Shown: one piece after another, positions 1 through 5,906 of the stretch
Position numbering within the stretch: the first letter of the stretch is position 1
Layout: each line of letters starts with the position of its first letter
Assembly (NCBI GenBank): GCA_017427625.1
Contig: JAFRSL010000189.1
Coordinates: 1-6,277, forward strand
Length of the DNA: 6,277 bases
Reading direction: 5' to 3'
DNA from: Synergistaceae bacterium
GTDB lineage: Bacteria > Synergistota > Synergistia > Synergistales > Aminobacteriaceae
Made by a program: the position numbers and the translations under genes
The notes under the pieces: generated by a model
Told to the model about the DNA's origin: nothing
The model's database searches: none
What the model saw: the letters and a program-made list of their open reading frames with translations, nothing else

Positions 1-25
1 AAATGAGAACAAATCAGCACATAAT

Positions 26-49
26 GACTTCGGACTTCGGACTTCGGAC
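26..49. repeat. 7-bp tandem repeat (GACTTCG x3 plus GAC)
   Basis: Three perfect head-to-tail copies of GACTTCG followed by a partial copy GAC lie about 190 bases upstream of the start of the large secreted protein. No coding frame or known regulatory function explains them. Such short arrays can vary in copy number, but nothing here shows that this one does. Confidence 0.7.
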
Positions 50-224
50 GAGGGCATAACTATTCCCTAAAATCATTCAACCCATCAATCAATCTCCCGG
101 CATTCCTGCACTGGGTCAAAATCGGCTTCTGGAATGACGGTACAGGCCTCTTGTGGTAATTATCCCCCTGTGCCATGCGCAAATCAGCGGGCGCGGTTAT
201 CCGTGTCCAATCACAAAATTTCAC

Positions 225-230
225 AGGAGG
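225..230 (+). promoter_or_regulatory. Shine-Dalgarno site that sets the start of the large secreted protein
   Basis: A perfect AGGAGG lies 10 bases before the ATG at 241. The in-frame ATG at 232 is only one base from the motif, too close to use. The upstream in-frame ATG at 175 lacks a ribosome binding site and would place a non-signal-like stretch before the export signal. The site therefore supports a start at 241. I found no convincing -35/-10 pair upstream of it. Confidence 0.8.
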
Positions 231-240
231 AATGATAATC

Positions 241-2994
241 ATGAAGTCAAAAATTGTCTCAGGTCTTCTCGTTCTTGCACTGTCGGCCGGAACATTGCTG
301 ACAGGATTCGCAGGAACAGCACTCGCGGCGGAGAAGACCCCGCCCGCCATCGCGGACACCTACACCATCGACGGCGTAACCTACTACAACGTCAACTCCG
401 CCAACTTCGACAGCCCCAAGAAATTCTACGAGGACGTGTTCAACGCGAAGCACAGCTCCCTCGGCGGCCGCTCGCTGGCCGAGCTGTGGATGCTGACGGC
501 CGTGGGCGTGGGAAGGGGATTGCCCCAAGTCACGGGCATGATGGGAATGAGCTCCACGCTGGACAGCGCGAAGGAAGTCGCCCTGAAGGGGCAGTATGGG
601 TCGGGGGCGATTGACGATCCCTTAAAGGCAGGCTACTACCAGTATTCCTACACGGCCCCGCAGTGGGACAACAGCGGGTATGTAGAAACGACCCTGCATA
701 CCGCTAAATTACTATCCCACTCCTTAATCATCAGAGTGCGCTTCTCGGACTTCGGGGTCGGCGTGATCCTGCCGGGGAACGCGGGCCACTACGTCTCGAC
801 GAGCATCGAAAACGACGACGTGAAGGGCGAGCAGGCCGCGTCCGCGAAGAACGACTCCAACAACACCGTGACCATTGGCCAGAACATCTCAAAGACCGAG
901 ACCGCAAGCCTCACGAGCACGATCAACCACTCCTTTTCCTACGGATTCAAGGAAGGAGTCAAGGTCGGGGCCGGGTTTGATGTGGGTATCTTCAAGGTCG
1001 CCGGAGAAATATCCTTCGAGGCCAATCAGACCATCTCGGATGGATGGTCAAACTCGGAGACGAAGTCGAAAAGCAAGACCGTCAACAACAGCATCAGCGT
1101 CACGCTCCCGCCCTACACCACCGCGATGCTGAAGCAGGGCGAGTCCGACGCCACCGTCACCACGACCTACAACTGCCCCGTCATGCTCTCGTACAAGGTC
1201 GAGATTTATTGTCAGTCAGGCCTCATCGCCACCGGCGTCGCATTCAGCTCCGAGGCGAGGGATGATCTCAGGCAGCGGGCGCTGGTGGACGTCGATTATG
1301 ACCCGCAGAACATCAACTGGAGAACCGCTCTCGCGGACAGCGACGTCAAGGACGCCGTTGAGAAGATCGCCAGCCACGTGCCCATGTCCGGCACCGGCGC
1401 GAAGATGGTTTACAAGAACCGCACCACCTATAACGAGGTCTCCGGCATCGCGGCCCTCTATCCGCTGAACGCCGTCGATCTGGAAAAGCCGAACATCTCC
1501 TTCGTTGATAGTAACAAGGTGGCGAACATGGAGGTGGGCAACTACTCCTACACCGAGTACCTGCCCGTCGCCGGCTACAATGACCGGGGCGCAGCGTACT
1601 ACGGCTTCAACAAGAGCTACGGCGAATGGCGCGTCGTGGACGCGGCTGGGAATGAACTGACCGGGGACTCGGCTCCCGTTGTTCTGGAGAAGACCTCCTC
1701 CGGCTACACGAAGTTCACGGCGATGAGACCGGGCAAGTGCTTCTTAAGGTACTTCATCTCCGAGAACGCCTACCCCTCCGGCCTCGGCTCGAACTCGTAC
1801 ACCAAAAACACCGACCTAGCCCGAATCGCCCAGCTGGAGATCAACGTCGCGGGGGAGAAGGTGGAATACCAGATCGACGGGGAGTACAACGGCTTCGTGA
1901 ACGCGGTGCCGGAGAGCATAGAGGCCGACGGGAAACTTGAGGTTCACGCCTACAACGCCGACGATATCGAGGTGGATGCTCCCTATTACTGGGAGAAACG
2001 GGAGAAGAAGGGCATCTCGCTGACCGCCGACGGAACGGTTTCCTTCGACAAGCCGGGAACCTACCGCGTGCGGGTTCGCAACAAAGCCGACAAAACGCTC
2101 TATTCCAAATGGAAGGAGATCACCGCTGAGGTGACGGGCGACGACTACGTTAAACAGGACATCCCCATTGTCCGCTCCGAGTTAGCGGACGGCGACACGC
2201 AGTTTGTCATCACCGGGCGCTTCATAGGCGGGGTGAACGTCAGTGAGTCCATCGAGGGCGAGGGCAAATTCCAGGTGGAAACCCACACCAGCAGCGGGCA
2301 GGAGACAGCCGTTAAGTACACGTGGGAGGCACAGGTGGCCGGGAATGGCATAACGATTGACGAGAACGGCCGAGTGTCCTTCGACAACCCCGGCGTTTAC
2401 CATGTGCGAATCAGGAGCGGCGAGGTCACTTCCGAGTGGCTGGAGGTATGGGTAAATGAGAAGGCACAGGCGCGGCTTCTGCGGGCTCCCTCAGCACCCG
2501 GCAATTACTTTGGCGGAGTGGAGCATGCCCTTCTGAATGATGACGCCCGTTACGATGGCGGAGTCCGGATGTTCTACGGCCTCGGCTCGGACGACGTGAC
2601 GCCGGCGACGGAGTACAGCTCCTTAATCCCGGAGGCGCCCGCGGCGGGGACGTATTACGTCTGGTGCAAGGTTCAGGGCGACGAGAACCACACCGATTCA
2701 TCCCCCGTCTGCGTAATCTCGACTATCGCTGGAGAACAGAAACAGGACGACCAGCAGCAGGACAATCAGCAGCAAGACGACCAGCAGCAGAACGAGCAGA
2801 AACAAGATGAGTCAAATACGGACGACTCTCAGCAGGACGATCAGCAGCAGGATGAGCAGCAGCAGGATGAGCAGCAGCAGGACGACTCGGATTATACTTT
2901 CCACAAATCGAGTGGCGGCTGTGATGGCGGATTCTCGGTGTTGGGACTGGGATTGATGCTGTCGGCTGTAATCATGAAGAGAAGAACGCACTAA
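241..2994 (+). CDS. Secreted multidomain aerolysin-like pore-forming protein with Synerg-CTERM sorting tail
   Basis: This 917-residue protein is probably exported by Sec and displayed or released at the surface. Seen in order: signal peptide 1-29 (Lys2, Lys4, hydrophobic core, Ala-Leu-Ala cleavage site); an unrecognised domain, about 31-180; a Ser/Thr-rich region, about 205-325, containing an amphipathic stretch at 236-260 and a VTLPPYT motif at 287-293; a beta-rich region to about 540; two Ig-like repeats (543-633, 655-740); an MBG-like module (748-830); a Gln/Asp stalk (835-884); and a tail 890-917 with SSGGC, a hydrophobic helix and KRR. In the aerolysin/ETX-MTX2 family, Ser/Thr-rich strands flank an amphipathic hairpin that inserts into membranes, and a VPP-like turn is common. 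That similarity is by eye. The tail matches Synerg-CTERM. Cys312 and Cys324 could form a disulfide. Target and activity are unknown; toxin, predator defence or adhesion are all possible. It is monocistronic, ending at a strong terminator. Confidence 0.8.
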   Translation: MKSKIVSGLLVLALSAGTLLTGFAGTALAAEKTPPAIADTYTIDGVTYYNVNSANFDSPKKFYEDVFNAKHSSLGGRSLAELWMLTAVGVGRGLPQVTGMMGMSSTLDSAKEVALKGQYGSGAIDDPLKAGYYQYSYTAPQWDNSGYVETTLHTAKLLSHSLIIRVRFSDFGVGVILPGNAGHYVSTSIENDDVKGEQAASAKNDSNNTVTIGQNISKTETASLTSTINHSFSYGFKEGVKVGAGFDVGIFKVAGEISFEANQTISDGWSNSETKSKSKTVNNSISVTLPPYTTAMLKQGESDATVTTTYNCPVMLSYKVEIYCQSGLIATGVAFSSEARDDLRQRALVDVDYDPQNINWRTALADSDVKDAVEKIASHVPMSGTGAKMVYKNRTTYNEVSGIAALYPLNAVDLEKPNISFVDSNKVANMEVGNYSYTEYLPVAGYNDRGAAYYGFNKSYGEWRVVDAAGNELTGDSAPVVLEKTSSGYTKFTAMRPGKCFLRYFISENAYPSGLGSNSYTKNTDLARIAQLEINVAGEKVEYQIDGEYNGFVNAVPESIEADGKLEVHAYNADDIEVDAPYYWEKREKKGISLTADGTVSFDKPGTYRVRVRNKADKTLYSKWKEITAEVTGDDYVKQDIPIVRSELADGDTQFVITGRFIGGVNVSESIEGEGKFQVETHTSSGQETAVKYTWEAQVAGNGITIDENGRVSFDNPGVYHVRIRSGEVTSEWLEVWVNEKAQARLLRAPSAPGNYFGGVEHALLNDDARYDGGVRMFYGLGSDDVTPATEYSSLIPEAPAAGTYYVWCKVQGDENHTDSSPVCVISTIAGEQKQDDQQQDNQQQDDQQQNEQKQDESNTDDSQQDDQQQDEQQQDEQQQDDSDYTFHKSSGGCDGGFSVLGLGLMLSAVIMKRRTH
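1867..2460 (+). repeat. Tandem Ig-like repeat pair within the secreted protein
   Basis: Residues 543-633 and 655-740 of the large protein align with each other. Both share an I-x-G start, a GxVN followed by ESIE, a Gly-Lys-hydrophobic beta strand, a YxWE core, a GI(S/T) turn, VSFD(K/N)PG followed by (T/V)Y(R/H)VR, and a closing (K/E)W strand. The DNA has diverged, so this is an old duplication. The FDxPGxYxVRV pattern is typical of bacterial Ig-like surface modules, which act as spacers or ligand-binding units. Confidence 0.8.
2482..2730 (+). other. MBG-like extracellular module encoded in the secreted protein
   Basis: Residues 748-830 follow a pattern common in large surface proteins of gut anaerobes: a Gly-Gly-x-x-Met/Phe-Tyr strand (GGVRMFYGLG), a YSSLIPEAPAAGTYYVW core, then KVQGDENHTDSSPVCV. 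The AGTYxVxxKVxGDxNHxDS signature is recalled from pseudo-Ig repeats that usually occur in several copies. Only one copy is present here, just before the stalk, so it probably serves as a structural spacer. Confidence 0.65.
2743..2892 (+). repeat. 15-bp / pentapeptide Q-D-[D/E/N]-Q-Q repeat tract
   Basis: Ten consecutive five-residue units (residues 835-884) follow the pattern Gln-Asp-Asp/Glu/Asn-Gln-Gln. Units 1-3 and 7-9 are near perfect, while 4-6 and the last are degenerate. The tract lies directly before the sorting tail and is hydrophilic and acidic, as expected for a flexible stalk. CAG-rich 15-bp units are prone to slippage. Loss or gain of whole units would keep the frame. Confidence 0.85.
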
Positions 2995-3014
2995 CCCTTC
3001 GGAAAGAAAAAGAG

Positions 3015-3048
3015 TCCCCGTAGCCTTTCGAGGCTGCGGGGATTTTTT
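3015..3048. terminator. Intrinsic terminator, probably bidirectional
   Basis: A 12-bp stem (3015-3026 with 3031-3042, one T-G wobble at 3021/3036) is closed by a TTCG tetraloop and followed on the plus strand by six T residues (3043-3048). On the minus strand the same stem is followed by CTCTTTTTCTTTCC (complement of 3001-3014), so it can also end transcripts of the oxidoreductase gene arriving from the right. It lies 20 bases after the stop of the secreted protein gene. Confidence 0.92.
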
Positions 3049-3068
3049 GTTGGTACTTCCTTCTGTTC

Positions 3069-3175
3069 TTATAGCGATTTCACTTTCTCTGCTACTCTCT
3101 CAGAGTGTAAAAGTGCCTTCTCCTTCATCTGTCTGAGCTTCTCATCGTCATGCCTGCTCGCGTACGACAGCCCCC
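3069..3175 (-). other. Out-of-frame C-terminal tail of the oxidoreductase
   Basis: Read one frame away from the main gene, this stretch encodes GLSYASRHDDEKLRQMKEKA followed by a short helix ending VAEKVKSL and a TAA stop. The L-S-Y-A-S-R-H pattern followed by a charged helix is what I expect at the end of KefF/MdaB-type oxidoreductases. It joins the main frame if one base is added in the run of five G (plus strand C at 3171-3175). I read it as the original gene end, now disconnected. Confidence 0.7.
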
Positions 3176-3628
3176 GCTGTAGACATACCCAGCCCAGACC
3201 ATTCCGCAAGCCGCCGCAAACTGCTTCAGCGGAATCAGGAAGTCGTCGACAGGATAGCCCTGAATCCCTCCGGCCTGATACATTTCTTCCGGCGCACCTG
3301 ACGTGAACGAGACAACGAGCTTCTTCCCGACGAGAGCTTTGCCCTTTGAGCCGTGTGAGAACCCGTGAACGAATACTTCCTCCATCCACTTGTGCATCAA
3401 TGACGGCACACCGTACCAGAAGAACGGGAACTGCATCACTATCACATCGGCATTCCTGAGCCTGTTCTGTTCGCGCTCAACGTCGAATTTCCAGTCTGGA
3501 TACTCCGAGTCAAGGTAGACATACTCAGCTTCGGGCATGATTTCCTCGAGGCGTGAGAGTATGATTTTGTTGGCGAACGAATTTCCTTTCAAGTCCGTGT
3601 GTCCTGAGACAACCAAAATTTTCGACAT
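3125..3628 (-). CDS. NAD(P)H-dependent oxidoreductase, flavodoxin-like fold (KefF/MdaB type), C-terminus altered by frameshift
   Basis: As read, this is a 167-residue cytoplasmic flavoprotein. Residues 4-17 form the first beta strand and the phosphate-binding turn for flavin (ILVVSGH through GNS). Residues 61-93 carry the family hallmark DVIVMQFPFFWYGVP then KWMEEVF and HGFSHG, and 98-112 carry AL-x-GKKL with a TSGAP turn. The family transfers hydride from NAD(P)H to quinones or other acceptors through FMN/FAD; the substrate here is unknown. The ATG at 3628 is preferred because GGAGG lies 7 bases upstream. The last 14 residues (after Gly153) do not look like the family, while another frame continues with a family-like tail. 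The repaired gene would run to 3069 and encode 186 residues, a normal length. It may be an inactivated gene or a sequencing error. Confidence 0.82.
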   Translation of the reverse strand: MSKILVVSGHTDLKGNSFANKIILSRLEEIMPEAEYVYLDSEYPDWKFDVEREQNRLRNADVIVMQFPFFWYGVPSLMHKWMEEVFVHGFSHGSKGKALVGKKLVVSFTSGAPEEMYQAGGIQGYPVDDFLIPLKQFAAACGMVWAGYVYSGGCRTRAGMTMRSSDR

Positions 3629-3635
3629 TTTCCTT

Positions 3636-3660
3636 CCTCCTTGTGCCGACAATTATAGCA
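3636..3660 (-). promoter_or_regulatory. Extended -10 promoter and ribosome binding site of the oxidoreductase gene
   Basis: On the minus strand a perfect TATAAT (3657-3652) is preceded by TGC (3660-3658), giving an extended -10 element. The candidate -35 (TAAATA, 3680-3675) is poor, which is usual for extended -10 promoters. Transcription would start near 3645, giving a leader of about 17 bases with GGAGG at 3640-3636. Confidence 0.65.
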
Positions 3661-3674
3661 GTGTATGTTAGAAT
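3646..3674 (+). promoter_or_regulatory. Promoter of the small exported protein gene
   Basis: A -35-like CCGACA (3646-3651) is separated by exactly 17 bases from TAGAAT (3669-3674), which is preceded by TGT (3666-3668), so this too is an extended -10 form. Transcription would start near 3681. The -35 hexamer falls on the start site predicted for the divergent oxidoreductase promoter, so the two promoters overlap physically. Confidence 0.6.
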
Positions 3675-3706
3675 TATTTAATCCCGCTGAAGGAAGATGA
3701 CATTTA

Positions 3707-4282
3707 ATGAAACGTTCCATAAAAATTATCGCCCTAGCCGTTATCCTCACGGTTGTTCTCGCGCCGTTAACTCAGTCAGAGGCCGCCAAGAAGAAGCGCA
3801 AAGCCTCCAAATCCTCCGCACCCGCATCAGCCCCGCAACCTCAGCAGAAGACCCACAATCTCAACTCGCTCATAGGCGTTTGGAAAGGTTCAGGAAACGG
3901 AACAGGAACAGATCCCCGTCAGCCAGGCGTTGATGTCTCGCTTAATGCTGACGATGTTACGCTGACGATTGAGAGTGTGAAGTATTCCGATAGTGAGGGT
4001 TCAGGAAGGGCCGATGTCATTTTCACGGGGGTAATCACTGACATTCGCAACGAGATAATCTGCGAGAGAAGCTGGGAATATGCCGTCCCCTACGAAATGA
4101 AGAAGGAGGGCGAAAACTCGTGGAGCTTCAGCACGGAGTTCATTGATGGCGAGGACAAGATCACTCTCTCATTCATGCCCGGAAAGAACGCAATTATCCG
4201 CTGGGAAGGTTACATTGTTGACGAGACTTATCCAGATGAGAAATACACGTTTGATGTTACATGCAGCTCGACGAGAAAGTAA
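3707..4282 (+). CDS. Exported protein of unknown function
   Basis: I do not recognise this 191-residue protein. Residues 1-26 form a clear signal peptide (Lys2, Arg3, hydrophobic core 7-20, Ser-Glu-Ala before Ala27). No lipobox cysteine is present, so it is probably periplasmic or released. Residues 28-48 form a low-complexity Lys/Ser/Ala/Pro/Gln linker. The folded part, about 50-191, begins with NSLIGVWKGSGNGTG and alternates short beta strands with polar turns. A G-x-W-x-G start followed by antiparallel strands is seen in lipocalin-like and related small beta barrels, but that is only a suggestion. Cys119 and Cys186 could form a disulfide after export. AAGGAAG at 3690-3696 is a moderately spaced ribosome binding site. 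It has its own promoter, diverging from the oxidoreductase, and no partner gene downstream on its strand. Confidence 0.8.
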   Translation: MKRSIKIIALAVILTVVLAPLTQSEAAKKKRKASKSSAPASAPQPQQKTHNLNSLIGVWKGSGNGTGTDPRQPGVDVSLNADDVTLTIESVKYSDSEGSGRADVIFTGVITDIRNEIICERSWEYAVPYEMKKEGENSWSFSTEFIDGEDKITLSFMPGKNAIIRWEGYIVDETYPDEKYTFDVTCSSTRK

Positions 4283-4300
4283 TCCATCAATGTCATTAAA

Positions 4301-4430
4301 CCCCCTCGCCACTTCGTGGCCCTCTCCCCCTTGTCAGGGGGCGTGAAGTTCTCTGCTTTTCCCGTCGCCCCTGCGTAAGGGGAGATGTCGAACGCAGTGA
4401 GACAGAGGGGTCGTCTATTTAGCGAGGGGG
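4301..4430. repeat. GC-rich palindromic intergenic element with terminal inverted repeats
   Basis: The ends carry the 9-bp inverted repeat CCCCCTCGC (4301-4309) and GCGAGGGGG (4422-4430). Inside are three tight hairpins: GCCAC/GTGGC with a TTC loop (4308-4320), CCCCCT/AGGGGG (4326-4331 with 4336-4341), and CCCCT/AGGGG (4368-4372 with 4378-4382). TGTC/GACA (4386-4389 with 4401-4404) adds a weaker one. It occupies almost the whole gap between two convergent genes and encodes nothing. It resembles the palindromic interspersed repeats found between genes in many gut anaerobes, but copy number cannot be judged from one window. It may also act as a transcript end or mRNA stabiliser, though no long T run follows it. 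Confidence 0.7.
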
Positions 4431-4436
4431 CATTCA

Positions 4437-5906
4437 CTAATCTTTCAATGTCGTCTTGTTCTGTAACACCGCGCTTCCGTTCTTTGCGAATGTTATGCTC
4501 ATAGGCGTTATGTATTTCTCGAAGAAGTTTGCCGTCTCGGTCTCGTTCATCTTTAGTTCGAGCTTCGTCAATGCGTGATTTATCATCGAGAATACGTTTA
4601 TCTTGCTCAAATATCCCTCCTCAATCTCCCGTATCGTCTCCTGAAGAACAATCTCTGTCTTCATCTCAAGATTACCCGCTCCGAAATATTCATCTATATA
4701 CAGGAACTGCACATCGTTATTCTGCAAACGCTGATAATATGACTGCGAACAGTTGTCGTATTCAAGCATCACGAGGAACTTCACCTCCGGCGTAAGCTCA
4801 ATCAATGGCCAGAAATCACAGTCGCTTGACACAATGATCGCTGAGTCTATGGGACAACCCTCTGCTTTGCTCTGTGCAATCTCGCGGTAAAACTTTATCG
4901 TCAACGCCACGTCAACCGCAGATTTGTCGTCCTTAACCCTGTCAGTCATGTAGTATTCGAGCGGAAGATTCTCGTTCCTCCTCAATGCCCGCCACTGTGA
5001 GGAAGTGTGAGTGTCGTCAACAAGAATGACCTTCGCAATTTTTCCGGCCATGTTGCGGCGTTCAAGTTCCTTCATGATGCCGATTACTTTGCAGGGGTCA
5101 GCGTTCTCACAGTCTATTGCAATCAAGACTCTCTGCGCGTTCGTGAAAAACTCCGACGGATCATCAATCGCAGCGTCTCCAGCGTCAGTAACCTTGCTCA
5201 TGTCGTAGAACTTGTCCCTGTTACGCTCGTAAAGTATCGGGAGAAATTTAGCGTCATCACGAAGAATATTCCCGTCCCTCATGTCCGGCGACCAGTTTAT
5301 ATACGACTGATATGGGAACAGGTCTCGGTATTCGTAGTATAGCTTCGCGGCCTCCTTGTTGCCGTCGACGGTGTTGCCTTTGTTGATGAAGAAGAGGTTG
5401 CGAATGTATGCCCACTTCACCCACGCGGGAATGAACTTCTGGCAGTTTGGAACATGGGGAAGCAGGTAGTTATGAACGTCAACAACATAATCCTCCGTCT
5501 TTCTTCTCGGCCTGACGAACTGTATACCGTCCTCCTCCAATGACTGCAATATATCCGGCGGAATCAGGTCAGGCATAGAGTCAATGTTTTTGACATCGGA
5601 GTTCATTTCCGTGCAGATTGCCTTGAAGTTCCGCTGAAGTTTCGTCCTCAATCGGCAAAGGCTGCGGACTATCCGGGCTTCTTTGTCGGCGTTCATTTCA
5701 TCGTAGACAGAGCGGTAAAACTGAGGGTTCATGTTCTCGCCCTGATCAAGCCCGAAATGCCTAGCGTCAACACCAATGAGATACGCGACACGTGAGACTA
5801 CATTCTTCTTTGAGCGTGGCGAATCGAGCGGCAAGTTCCCCGAAAACGTCTGCAACGATGCTCTTTTGTCCTCGTCCAAAAGATTCCCAATGCTGAAATC
5901 ACTCAT
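4437..5906 (-). CDS. NYN domain (PIN-like) putative ribonuclease
   Basis: This cytoplasmic protein of 489 residues carries a C-terminal-half NYN domain, about 258-405. Four acidic positions expected for metal-dependent RNA cleavage are visible: Asp265 in IDCEN, Asp332 in KSAVDVAL, and Asp362 and Asp364 in SSDCDFWPLI. The domain is of the PIN-like nuclease superfamily (LabA, Limkain b1 and N4BP1 relatives). The N-terminal 250 residues are not a domain I can name. They include helical charged segments (67-105) and an aromatic stretch, KLYYEYRDLFPYQSYINW, at 188-205, perhaps for substrate or partner recognition. Residues 411-489 form a mostly helical tail. The ATG at 5906 is chosen because GGAGG lies 5 bases upstream and the codon overlaps the stop of the upstream gene as ATGA. 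A TTG start 4 codons earlier is possible but overlaps the ribosome binding site. The RNA target is unknown. Confidence 0.88.
   Translation of the reverse strand: MSDFSIGNLLDEDKRASLQTFSGNLPLDSPRSKKNVVSRVAYLIGVDARHFGLDQGENMNPQFYRSVYDEMNADKEARIVRSLCRLRTKLQRNFKAICTEMNSDVKNIDSMPDLIPPDILQSLEEDGIQFVRPRRKTEDYVVDVHNYLLPHVPNCQKFIPAWVKWAYIRNLFFINKGNTVDGNKEAAKLYYEYRDLFPYQSYINWSPDMRDGNILRDDAKFLPILYERNRDKFYDMSKVTDAGDAAIDDPSEFFTNAQRVLIAIDCENADPCKVIGIMKELERRNMAGKIAKVILVDDTHTSSQWRALRRNENLPLEYYMTDRVKDDKSAVDVALTIKFYREIAQSKAEGCPIDSAIIVSSDCDFWPLIELTPEVKFLVMLEYDNCSQSYYQRLQNNDVQFLYIDEYFGAGNLEMKTEIVLQETIREIEEGYLSKINVFSMINHALTKLELKMNETETANFFEKYITPMSITFAKNGSAVLQNKTTLKD

Noticed and set aside
175..240. Longer N-terminus for the secreted protein (ATG at 175 or 232)
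   Set aside because: The ATG at 175 has no Shine-Dalgarno site and the ATG at 232 is one base from AGGAGG. The ATG at 241 gives a standard signal peptide.
60..359. Minus-strand open frame overlapping the signal peptide region, including a 38-codon version starting at 176
   Set aside because: It has no ribosome binding site at either start, its composition is unremarkable, and it is antisense to a well-supported signal peptide. I treat it as a chance frame.
2145..2701. Minus-strand open frames within the Ig-like and MBG-like region
   Set aside because: Shadows of the high-GC3 secreted protein gene; they have no start signals and no recognisable domains.
3697..3933. Alternative plus-strand frame starting at 3697 near the exported protein
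   Set aside because: The ATG is immediately next to the ribosome binding site and the product is Arg/Ser/Pro-rich with no structure. The 3707 frame has a clean signal peptide and a longer sensible protein.
4301..4430. CRISPR array or structured riboswitch
   Set aside because: The hairpins differ from each other with no regular repeat-spacer spacing, and the element lies downstream of both flanking genes rather than in a leader.
4228..4437. Minus-strand open frame across the palindromic element
   Set aside because: It only reads through hairpin repeats and the end of the exported protein gene. It has no ribosome binding site and no protein-like pattern.
5007..5342. Plus-strand open frames antisense to the NYN gene
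   Set aside because: They mirror codon structure of the NYN domain, whose catalytic motifs are all intact on the minus strand.
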